A DNA stretch of 6,202 bases from Pseudomonadota bacterium (GCA_023460715.1 JAEWPH010000108.1:1-6202), one strand, 5' to 3'; numbered from the stretch's first letter, positions 1 through 5,489 are shown. The notes: generated from the letters alone by a model not told the origin. Made by a program: numbers and translations.

Positions 1-823
1 CGCCGGCGGCGCCCGCCAATCCGAAGGCCCCGGCAGCGGCCGTGCCCAGGTGGAACTGGCTGTGCAGCATCACCGCCAGCGTGGACCAGAAGGCGCTGAA
101 GCCCACGGCCAGCAGACCCTGCGCCCAGGTGGCGCGGCGCAGCGCGGGATATTGGCGCCACAACGCGACCATGGAGCCGATGAGCGCGCGGTAGCTCAGC
201 CGGGTGGTGGGCACGAAGCGCGGCAGCCCGCGCCAGGCGGCCACCGTCAGCAGCGCGATCGCCACCGAGGCTGCCACATACACCGCCCGCCAGCCCCATT
301 GCTGGGCGACGAAGCCGCTGACCACCCGCGACAGCAGAATGCCCAGCAGCAGGCCGGTCATCACCGTGCCCACGATGCGCCCGCGCTGCGCGGCCGGCGC
401 CAGCGTGGCGGCGGCAGGCACCACGTCCTGCGCCACCGTGGCGGCCAGGCCCACCGCCAGGCTGGCGACCAGCAGTGCGCCGATGCCCGGGGCCAGCCCG
501 CTCATCAGCAGCGCCAGCAGAAGGGCGACGGACTTGGCCACGATGATGCGGCGCCGGTCGAAGCGGTCGCCCAAAGGGGCCAGCAGCAGGATGCCGAGCG
601 CATAGCCCAACTGCGTGAGCGTGGGCACCAGGCCGACGACGCGGCTGTCGGCCTGCAGATCGGGGCCGAGCACGCCCAGCATCGGCTGGCTGTAGTACAG
701 CGAAGCCACGCTCAGGCCGGCCGTGGTGGCCAGCAGAAGCAGCAGCGGTGCGCTCACCCCGCCCTCGGCTTGGCCCGGTGCCGGGGCCGCGGCGCTTGCA
801 TGCACGTTTTGAATGGAAGACAT
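1..823 (-). CDS. MFS transporter, C-terminus cut by window edge
   Basis: This gene encodes a major facilitator superfamily secondary transporter of the inner membrane, probably a drug:H+ antiporter-like (DHA1) exporter; the substrate cannot be read from the sequence. The first 274 residues are visible and no stop is reached before base 1. A polar N-terminus (about residues 1-25) precedes hydrophobic segments at roughly 26-50, 62-84, 95-110, 115-140, 150-172 and 178-198. The MFS loop 2-3 signature reads GDRFDRRR at 85-92. The SLYYSQPML stretch (41-49) in TM1 is typical of this transporter group. A central cytoplasmic loop (200-230) follows TM6, and the second half begins near 232. The ATG at 823-821 has a good Shine-Dalgarno sequence, AGGTG (831-835 on the complement), seven bases upstream. 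It is divergent from a LysR-type gene, the usual layout for a transporter controlled by its neighbour. Family is confident; substrate is unknown. Confidence 0.9.
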   Translation of the reverse strand, partial: MSSIQNVHASAAAPAPGQAEGGVSAPLLLLLATTAGLSVASLYYSQPMLGVLGPDLQADSRVVGLVPTLTQLGYALGILLLAPLGDRFDRRRIIVAKSVALLLALLMSGLAPGIGALLVASLAVGLAATVAQDVVPAAATLAPAAQRGRIVGTVMTGLLLGILLSRVVSGFVAQQWGWRAVYVAASVAIALLTVAAWRGLPRFVPTTRLSYRALIGSMVALWRQYPALRRATWAQGLLAVGFSAFWSTLAVMLHSQFHLGTAAAGAFGLAGAAG

Positions 824-911
824 CGAAAATCACCTGGTCAGCAGAAGAAGAATGCCTGCAGTGTCCTCGGCAGCGGGTGGCGTGGGTAGTGGGCTGCTCT
901 GCAGATTTGCT

Positions 912-926
912 ATACGCTCAACGTAT
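912..926. promoter_or_regulatory. LysR-type operator (T-N11-A dyad) over the regulator start codon
   Basis: ATACG-CTCAA-CGTAT is a perfect inverted repeat with 5-bp arms and a 5-bp spacer. The T at 913 and the A at 925 are separated by 11 bases, which matches the T-N11-A core of LysR-family boxes. It lies in the divergent gap between the transporter and regulator genes and overlaps the first two bases of the regulator ATG. Binding here would be expected to repress the regulator's own gene and could activate the transporter about 90 bp away. The dyad is seen directly; its use as an operator is inferred. Confidence 0.6.
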
Positions 927-1911
927 GACCACACCGCTTTTGCCCGTCGGGGCCGACCGGATCGAACTGCTGCAGACCTTCATCCGCATCGTCGAGGCGG
1001 GCAACCTCTCGGCCGCGGCGCAGCAGATGGGCACGAGCCAGCCCACGGTCAGCCGCCGGCTGCAGGCGCTGGAACGCACCCTGGGCATCAAGCTGCTGCA
1101 GCGCAGCACGCATGTGATGAAGCTGACGGAAGACGGCGAGCGCTGCTTCGCCCACGCCAAGGCGCTGCTGGATGGCTGGCACACGCTGGAGGACGACCTG
1201 CGCGGCACGGCCCACGCGCCGCGCGGCACGCTGCGGGTGGTGGCGCCGCACGCCTTCGGGCAGGACCAGCTCATCGCGCCGCTCATGGACTACCTGCGCC
1301 GCTACCCCGACGTGGACGTGGAATGGATGCTGCACGACCGCCGGCCTGATTTCATCGCCGAGGGGATCGACTGCGCCATCCAGGTCGGCGCAGTGGACGA
1401 TCCGTCGGTGGTCGCCATCCGCCTGGCCGAGGTGCCCCGCATCGTGCTGGCCGCCCCCGCGCTGATGGAGGGCCGCGCCATGCCCGTCCACGCGCAAGAC
1501 CTGCAGCCGCTGCCCTGGCTGGCGCTCAGCACCTTCTACCAGCGCGAGGTGACGCTCAGCCCACAGGACGGCGACGGCAGCGGCGCGTGCACCTTCCCCA
1601 TCAGCCCGCGCCTGGCCACGGACAGCCTGTACGCGCTGCGCAGCGCGGCGCTGGCGGGCCTGGGCGCCTGCATCGCCTCGGCCTGGATCGTGGACGCCGA
1701 CCTGCGCCGCGGAGACCTGCTGCACCTGGTGCCCACCTGGCAGGCCGCACCGCTGCCGGTGTACCTGGTCTACCCGCCCGCGCGCTTCTATCCGGCGCGG
1801 CTGCGCGTGTTCCTGGAGGCCATGCGGGGCGCCATGCCCCATCTGGCCGGCATGCGGGCCGCGGCGGGCGCAGGGGAGCGTCGGCTGGCAGACGGGGCCG
1901 GCGGGCGCTGA
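925..1911 (+). CDS. LysR-family transcriptional regulator (CrgA-like)
   Basis: This is a 328-residue LysR-type DNA-binding regulator. The winged helix-turn-helix occupies residues 13-72, with the recognition region around AAAQQMGTSQPTVSRRLQ (30-47) and LGIKLLQRS (53-61). The effector-binding periplasmic-protein-like domain starts at about 98 (GTLRVVAP) and runs to about 310. The pattern, including GIDCAIQVG in the effector domain, resembles the CrgA-like branch. An open frame continues upstream to 748, but ATG 925 is preferred because family members begin shortly before the DRIELLQTF segment and because the upstream part overlaps the divergent transporter's start. No Shine-Dalgarno sequence precedes ATG 925. 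TATACG at 911-916 resembles a -10 box, so the message may be nearly leaderless. The likely target is the adjacent MFS gene together with itself. The effector is unknown. The last 20 or so residues are Ala/Gly/Arg-rich and probably disordered. Confidence 0.93.
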   Translation: MTTPLLPVGADRIELLQTFIRIVEAGNLSAAAQQMGTSQPTVSRRLQALERTLGIKLLQRSTHVMKLTEDGERCFAHAKALLDGWHTLEDDLRGTAHAPRGTLRVVAPHAFGQDQLIAPLMDYLRRYPDVDVEWMLHDRRPDFIAEGIDCAIQVGAVDDPSVVAIRLAEVPRIVLAAPALMEGRAMPVHAQDLQPLPWLALSTFYQREVTLSPQDGDGSGACTFPISPRLATDSLYALRSAALAGLGACIASAWIVDADLRRGDLLHLVPTWQAAPLPVYLVYPPARFYPARLRVFLEAMRGAMPHLAGMRAAAGAGERRLADGAGGR

Positions 1912-1919
1912 ATCAAGGA

Positions 1920-1960
1920 TAAAAACAGGCTGCAGCGCCCGCCCATGAAGCGCATACAGC
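1920..1960 (-). terminator. Stem-loop with T-run; resembles a dispersed Comamonadaceae intergenic repeat
   Basis: GCTG (1929-1932) pairs with CAGC (1957-1960), and GCGC (1935-1938) pairs with GCGC (1950-1953). A small internal loop separates the two helices and the hairpin loop is 11 bases. Read on the minus strand the hairpin is followed by CTGTTTTTAT, so it fits a Rho-independent terminator for the small leftward gene ending at 2037. It starts a few bases after the LysR stop, so it may separate the two convergent genes. From memory, the arrangement (ATAGCTG, GCGCTT, GCGCT, AGCCTGTTTTT) resembles a frequent intergenic stem-loop of Acidovorax relatives, here somewhat degenerate. Confidence 0.5.
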
Positions 1961-2000
1961 TATGAATAACAGAGCGCAGTCAGCCAGCCGGGCCAGTGAG

Positions 2001-2037
2001 AAGCGGCTTTGCAGCGCCAGCAGCCTTCCAGCCGCTT
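2001..2037 (-). terminator. Stem-loop at the stop codon of the small leftward gene
   Basis: AAGCGGCT (2001-2008) and AGCCGCTT (2030-2037) form a perfect 8-bp inverted repeat around a 21-base loop. On the minus strand the stem begins at the last base of the TGA of the 68-residue gene. No T-run follows directly, so on its own it is not a classical intrinsic terminator. It could stabilise the 3' end of the message or act together with the T-tailed hairpin about 40 bases further on. The repeat is seen directly; its role is inferred. Confidence 0.4.
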
Positions 2038-2243
2038 CAGGGCACTGTGGACAGGAAGGTCACGGGCTTTTCGTCGCGCCGGTGGATGGCGACGCCGAGG
2101 GCCACGAAGGAGTCGATCTCGCCAGGGTCCAGCCGGTCGGAAGCGGCTGCAACCAGCATGGCGTAGACGGCAACCAGGTCCCGCATCGCAGGGGTGGGCG
2201 CCGACGGCTCCGTCATGCGCCTGAGCACTTCTTGTGAGGTCAT
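2037..2243 (-). CDS. Small hypothetical protein, 68 residues
   Basis: I do not recognise this protein. It is acidic to neutral, apparently mostly helical, with no signal peptide, membrane segment, cysteine or evident metal-binding motif. A hydrophobic stretch (LVAVYAMLVAAA, 23-34) is followed by SDRLDPGEIDSFVALGVAI, which looks like two packed helices of a small cytosolic fold. Support for coding: 57 of 68 sense codons end in G or C in this frame, and two stem-loops follow its stop on the same strand. Neither of two nearby starts is decisive. ATG 2243 has no clear Shine-Dalgarno sequence, while the Met at residue 10 is preceded by CAGG at suitable spacing. The open frame extends further upstream to 2558 but there runs through the dioxygenase promoter and coding region, so the longer form is unlikely. 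It is divergent from the thiol dioxygenase gene, 176 bp away. Confidence 0.6.
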   Translation of the reverse strand: MTSQEVLRRMTEPSAPTPAMRDLVAVYAMLVAAASDRLDPGEIDSFVALGVAIHRRDEKPVTFLSTVP

Positions 2244-2419
2244 GCGGTGAGTGTGGACGCGGGGTGCCGCTGCGGCAATGGGGCAAAACGCCCCAGGTTG
2301 GTGCATGCGCTGACACCCTGGCGACGGCCCTTCACGCCTCTCAACCACCTGAACCCGCACAATGGTCCGGGCCGCGGCGCGCACCCGCGCTGGCACAACG
2401 AAGAAAAGCGGGGATCGAT
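2244..2419. promoter_or_regulatory. Divergent control region between small gene and dioxygenase
   Basis: No gene is supported here. It must hold the promoters for the leftward small gene and the rightward dioxygenase, although I see no convincing -35/-10 pair. It contains the 17-bp inverted repeat TGGGGC-AAAAC-GCCCCA (2279-2295). It also holds the adjoining words TGCATGCGC (2302-2310) and TGACACC (2311-2317), which both recur in the same order before the rhodanese gene. GGGGA at 2410-2414 serves as the dioxygenase ribosome binding site. Confidence 0.4.
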
Positions 2420-3148
2420 ATGCCAACACCTTCTCACACGGCCGGCGCCTCTGCGGATGCAATGCAGGGCGTGACCCGTGATCCCCTTCCCGCAGCGCCC
2501 CCCGCGGCCCAGTCGCCGGGCGCAAGCGCACTGCCCCCTGCCACACCAGCCGCGCCACGCGATCCGGCCCGGCTGCGCCACTTCGTGCAGCAGTTTGCGC
2601 AACTGATCGAAGGCCGGCCGACCGAGGCCGAGGTGCGCGCCCGGGGCGGTGCGCTGCTGGCCGACCTGGTCGCGCACGACGACTGGCTGCCCGACGCCTA
2701 TGCCCAGCCCCACCCCGACTGCTACCAGCAGCATCTGCTGCATGCGGACGCGCTGGGCCGCTTCTCGGTGGTGAGCTTCGTGTGGGGGCCGGGCCAGGCC
2801 ACGCCCATCCACGACCACACGGTGTGGGGGCTGATCGGCATGCTGCGGGGCGCCGAGGTGGCCCAGAACTACGTCCAGGCGGGCGATGGCCGGTGGCTGC
2901 CCGACGGTGCAGCCGTGCGGCTCGCGCCCGGGCAGGTCGAGGCCGTCTCGCCCACCATCGGCGACGTGCACCGGGTGAGCAACGCGTTCACCGACCGCAC
3001 CTCGATCAGCATCCACGTCTATGGCGCCGACATCGGCGCCGTGCGCCGCAGCGTGTACCGCGAGGACGGCACCCGCAAACCCTTCGTCTCGGGCTACAGC
3101 AACGCCACCCTGCCCAACATCTGGAGGCGGGACGCCGCTCCGGGCTGA
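2420..3148 (+). CDS. Gln-type thiol dioxygenase (cysteine / 3-mercaptopropionate dioxygenase family)
   Basis: This 242-residue cupin of the cysteine dioxygenase family uses mononuclear non-haem iron and O2 to oxidise a small thiol to its sulfinate in the cytosol. The iron ligands are His131 and His133 (TPIHDHTVWG) and His184 (GDVHRVSN). Ser197, His199 and Tyr201 match the Ser-His-Tyr triad of characterised 3-mercaptopropionate dioxygenases in spacing from the third His. Arg210 matches their carboxylate-binding Arg, and Gln103/Gln104 lies where they carry Gln instead of the Arg of mammalian cysteine dioxygenase. The position of the mammalian crosslinking Cys is not a cysteine (Gly137/Leu138). 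These features favour 3-mercaptopropionate over cysteine; the substrate remains inferred. Residues 1-47 are a Pro/Ala-rich extension before the fold begins near 48. ATG 2420 has GGGGA five bases upstream; the Met at residue 15 is a weaker alternative start. A rhodanese gene follows on the same strand 135 bp later. Confidence 0.88.
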   Translation: MPTPSHTAGASADAMQGVTRDPLPAAPPAAQSPGASALPPATPAAPRDPARLRHFVQQFAQLIEGRPTEAEVRARGGALLADLVAHDDWLPDAYAQPHPDCYQQHLLHADALGRFSVVSFVWGPGQATPIHDHTVWGLIGMLRGAEVAQNYVQAGDGRWLPDGAAVRLAPGQVEAVSPTIGDVHRVSNAFTDRTSISIHVYGADIGAVRRSVYREDGTRKPFVSGYSNATLPNIWRRDAAPG

Positions 3149-3156
3149 GTGCGAGC

Positions 3157-3183
3157 GCCTTTCGGCCGTCCTTGAAGAAAGGC
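3157..3183 (+). repeat. Inverted repeat just after the dioxygenase gene
   Basis: GCCTTTC (3157-3163) and GAAAGGC (3177-3183) are perfect 7-bp arms around a 13-base loop, starting eight bases after the dioxygenase stop. No T-run follows, so it is at most a weak or pausing terminator, or an RNA-stability hairpin between the dioxygenase and rhodanese cistrons. Confidence 0.35.
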
Positions 3184-3236
3184 CAGGCCCGTCGGCAAGC
3201 AGCCCCTTGATGCGGCCTGATGCGCGTGGCAAACCC

Positions 3237-3264
3237 TGCATGCGCACCGCTCCCCCCTGACACC
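3237..3264 (+). promoter_or_regulatory. Sequence pair shared with the dioxygenase upstream region
   Basis: TGCATGCGC (3237-3245) and TGACACC (3258-3264) lie 20-47 bases before the rhodanese start. The same two words occur in the same order, directly adjoining, at 2302-2317 before the dioxygenase. This could mark a common regulator or could be chance; the differing spacing argues for caution. No clear -35/-10 promoter is visible in this 135-bp gap. Confidence 0.25.
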
Positions 3265-3283
3265 TCAAGCGATTTCCGCACCC

Positions 3284-4891
3284 ATGCCCCACGACACCGC
3301 CCCCCTGCCCCTCACTAGCACCGCACAGGTCCGCCAGGCCCTGATCGACCGCCGCGAGATCGCCCTGCTCGACGTGCGAGAAGAGGCGCCCTTTGCCACC
3401 GGCCACCCGCTCTTCGCGGCCAACCTGCCCGCCGGGCGCGTAGAGATTGAGGCCTGGGCACGCATCCCGCGCCGCGACACACCCGTGGTCGTCTACGACG
3501 ATGGCGAAGGCCTGGCCGAACCCGCGGCACGCACGCTCCAGGCCCTGGGCTACACCCAGGTGTCGCTGCTGGCAGGCGGTCTGCAGGGCTGGAAGGATGC
3601 CGGAGGCGAGGTGTTCATCGACGTGAATGTGCCCAGCAAGTCGTTCGGCGAACTGGTCGAGGCCGAGCGGCACACGCCATCGCTCACCGCCGAACAGGTG
3701 CAGGCGCTGCTGGACGACCAGGCCGACGTGGTGGTGCTGGACGCGCGCCGCTTCGACGAATACCAGACCATGAGCATTCCCGGCGGCGTGAGCGTGCCGG
3801 GGGCCGAGCTGGTGTTGCGCGCGCAGACGCTGGCCCCCAGCCCGGCCACGCAGATCATCGTCAACTGCGCGGGCCGCACGCGCAGCATCATCGGCACGCA
3901 GTCGCTGGTGAACGCCGGCCTGCCCAACCCCGTGGCCGCGCTGCGCAACGGCACCATCGGCTGGCTGCTGGCCGGCCAGCGTCTGGACCAGGGCGCCAGC
4001 CGCCGCTTCGGCCCCGTGCCCGAAGACCGCCGCACCGCCGCAGCCGCCCAGGCACGCACCGTGGCGGACCGCGCCGGCGTGCAGCGCGCCACGCCGGCCG
4101 ACCTGCACCGTTTCGCACAGGAATCCGCACGCACCACCTACCGCTTCGACGTGCGCACGCCCGAGGAGTACGCCGCCGGCCACCTGGCCGGCTTCGCCAG
4201 CGCCCCGGGCGGCCAGCTGGTGCAGGAGACCGACCACGCGGCGCCCGTGCGCGGCGCCCGCGTCGTGCTGGCGGACGACGATGGCGTGCGCGCCAACATG
4301 AGCGCATCGTGGCTGGCACAGATGGGCTGGGACGTGTGGGTGCTGGACGGCACGGACGCCGCAGCCTTCACCGAGACGGGCCAGCCCCCCACCCCGGCGC
4401 CCGAGCCGCAAGGCCCCATCACCTGGGTGGAGCCGAGCACTCTGCACGCCTGGCTGCAGGAGGCGCCGGAGGGCGACACCGTGGTGCTGGACCTCACCCG
4501 CAGCGTGGCCTATGTGCAGCGCCACATCCCTGGCGCGTACTGGTCGCTGCGCTCGCAACTGGCACAGGCCGTGGCCGCGTTGCCGCCCGCGCGGCGCTAT
4601 GTGCTGACCTGTGGCACCAGCTTTCTGGCCCGCTACGCGGCGGCGGAACTGGCCCGCCTCACCGGCCGCGAAGTGGCCGTGCTGCAGGGCGGCACCCAGG
4701 CATGGATCGCCGCCGGCCTACCCGTGGAAGCGGGCGAGGCCCGGCTGGCCTCGCCGCGCATCGACCGCTACCGCCGACCGTACGAAGGCACCAGCGCCCC
4801 GCGCGAGGCGATGCAGGCCTATCTGGACTGGGAATACGGACTGGTGGCGCAGCTGGCGCGCGATGGCACGCACGGCTTCCGGGTGATCTGA
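3284..4891 (+). CDS. Four-domain rhodanese sulfurtransferase-like protein
   Basis: This 535-residue protein is built of four rhodanese-homology domains, which move sulfane sulfur through a cysteine persulfide. Domain 1 (about 11-111) opens LLDVREE and has Asp72/Asp73 in the loop where the catalytic Cys belongs. Domain 2 (133-234) opens VLDARRFDEY and has Cys195 in CAGRTRS, a normal-looking active loop. Domain 3 (267-366) opens RFDVRTPEEY and again has Asp (DDDG, 331-334). Domain 4 (384-482) opens VLDLTRS and has Cys443 in CGTSFLA. Pairing of inactive and active domains is familiar in two-domain rhodaneses; here it occurs twice. Residues 490-535 are a non-rhodanese tail (YLDWEYGLVAQLARDGTHGF). 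No signal peptide is present, so it is probably cytosolic. The ATG at 3284 lacks a clear Shine-Dalgarno sequence. It lies downstream of the thiol dioxygenase, suggesting a role in the same sulfur pathway; donor and acceptor are unknown. Confidence 0.9.
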   Translation: MPHDTAPLPLTSTAQVRQALIDRREIALLDVREEAPFATGHPLFAANLPAGRVEIEAWARIPRRDTPVVVYDDGEGLAEPAARTLQALGYTQVSLLAGGLQGWKDAGGEVFIDVNVPSKSFGELVEAERHTPSLTAEQVQALLDDQADVVVLDARRFDEYQTMSIPGGVSVPGAELVLRAQTLAPSPATQIIVNCAGRTRSIIGTQSLVNAGLPNPVAALRNGTIGWLLAGQRLDQGASRRFGPVPEDRRTAAAAQARTVADRAGVQRATPADLHRFAQESARTTYRFDVRTPEEYAAGHLAGFASAPGGQLVQETDHAAPVRGARVVLADDDGVRANMSASWLAQMGWDVWVLDGTDAAAFTETGQPPTPAPEPQGPITWVEPSTLHAWLQEAPEGDTVVLDLTRSVAYVQRHIPGAYWSLRSQLAQAVAALPPARRYVLTCGTSFLARYAAAELARLTGREVAVLQGGTQAWIAAGLPVEAGEARLASPRIDRYRRPYEGTSAPREAMQAYLDWEYGLVAQLARDGTHGFRVI

Positions 4892-4940
4892 GCCGGTCTG
4901 GCCGGCCTGCCCGCGCGGGAACGCGCCGTCGTCCGACGGC
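4892..4940. repeat. GC-rich cluster of inverted repeats after the rhodanese gene
   Basis: Three self-complementary elements lie in 49 bases starting right after the stop: GCCGG/CCGGC (4892-4896 with 4902-4906), the palindrome CCCGCGCGGG (4910-4919), and GCCGTC/GACGGC (4925-4930 with 4935-4940) around a four-base loop. None is followed by a T-run. The cluster may slow or end transcription from the rhodanese gene or protect its 3' end. The rest of the gap to 5015 shows only a GAAC triple repeat (4989-5000) and the next gene's ribosome binding site. Confidence 0.4.
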
Positions 4941-5015
4941 CCTGCTGCCGGTCCCATGGGAAGCTCGCCCGGTCGCATTCGATGCACTGAACGAACGAAC
5001 CCGAGGGAAACCGCC

Positions 5016-5417
5016 ATGAAGCACACCGCCACGCCCCTGATCACCCGTCTGCTGATCGCCACCGCCGCCACCCTGGCCTTTGCCGGCACCGCCGCAGCCC
5101 AGCCCGCCGACCCGGACGACTGCCAGCAAAAGCGTGCCGGGGTCACCGCCGAAGTCGAGCAGGCCCGCGCCGCCGGGCAGGACGACAAGGTGCGCACGCT
5201 GGAGCGCACCCTGGCCGAATTCGAAGTGAGCTGCACCGAGCCCGGCGAAAAGGTCAAGCGCGAGCGCCGCATCAGCCAGGCCGAAAAGGACGTAACCCGT
5301 CGCCGCCTCGCACTCGAAGATGCCCAGCGCGACGGCAAGGCCGACACCATCGCCAAGCGCCAGGCGGAACTCAAGAAGGCCCAGGACGCCCTGGCGGCGG
5401 CCAAGAAGAGCAAGTAA
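5016..5417 (+). CDS. DUF1090-family secreted/periplasmic protein
   Basis: This is a 133-residue protein of the DUF1090 (YqjC-like) family, whose function is not established. Residues 1-28 form a Sec signal peptide: Lys2/Arg11, a hydrophobic core LLIATAATLAFAG, and an AAA cleavage site before Gln29. The mature part is highly charged and helical, probably coiled coil, from about 37 to 70 and 78 to 130, with repeated Glu/Lys/Arg and Ala/Leu spacing and a lysine-rich end. Two cysteines, Cys36 and Cys72, sit at the positions typical of the family and could form a disulfide in the periplasm. The start is well supported: ATG 5016 follows GAGGG (5003-5007) by eight bases. A longer open frame from 4956 would bury the signal peptide. 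It is separated from the rhodanese gene by 124 bp of hairpin-rich sequence, so it probably has its own promoter, and it converges on the DUF2894 gene. Confidence 0.88.
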   Translation: MKHTATPLITRLLIATAATLAFAGTAAAQPADPDDCQQKRAGVTAEVEQARAAGQDDKVRTLERTLAEFEVSCTEPGEKVKRERRISQAEKDVTRRRLALEDAQRDGKADTIAKRQAELKKAQDALAAAKKSK

Positions 5418-5424
5418 GAACCCC

Positions 5425-5449
5425 TGCACGCATCACCGCGCCGCGTGCA
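5425..5449. terminator. Stem-loop between convergent genes
   Basis: TGCACGC (5425-5431) and GCGTGCA (5443-5449) are perfect 7-bp arms with an 11-base loop. It begins eight bases after the DUF1090 stop and lies before the end of the convergent DUF2894 gene at 5490. The position suits a shared transcription end, but there is no T-run on either strand, so it may only define the mRNA 3' end. Confidence 0.4.
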
Positions 5450-5489
5450 TCTGCGCCGTCGGCCCCGGCCCGCTGCGGCGCTGGCGGAC

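Noticed and set aside
50..889. A 279-residue plus-strand open frame at the left edge
   Set aside because: It is antisense to the MFS transporter, its translation is Gln/His/Arg-rich and non-membrane, and the minus frame has TM segments and the GDRFDRRR motif.
748..924. N-terminal extension of the LysR regulator to 748
   Set aside because: It would overlap the first 76 bases of the divergent transporter gene and span the intergenic dyad. The added 59 residues are not LysR-like, and family members start near the DRIELLQTF segment.
910..1842. A 310-residue minus-strand open frame across the LysR gene
   Set aside because: It is antisense to the whole regulator gene, and its composition is typical of a shadow frame with no recognisable domain.
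1962..2237. A 91-residue plus-strand open frame opposite the small gene
   Set aside because: Its composition (Gly/His/Arg-rich) is that of an antisense shadow, it begins in the stem-loop region, and it lacks a ribosome binding site. The minus frame has better codon-third-position bias and 3' hairpins.
2331..2363. Possible sigma-70 promoter TTCACG ... CACAAT before the dioxygenase
   Set aside because: The spacing is about 21 bases and both boxes are poor matches, so it cannot be supported.
2240..4558. A 772-residue open frame on the minus strand across the dioxygenase and rhodanese genes
   Set aside because: It is antisense to two well-supported genes with clear domains and active-site motifs. 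Its translation is His/Gly/Arg/Ala-rich without family features, as expected from the reverse complement of high-GC coding DNA.
4989..5000. GAAC triple tandem repeat upstream of the DUF1090 gene
   Set aside because: Twelve bases of a four-base repeat are too short to infer phase variation or protein binding, and they lie just before a normal ribosome binding site.
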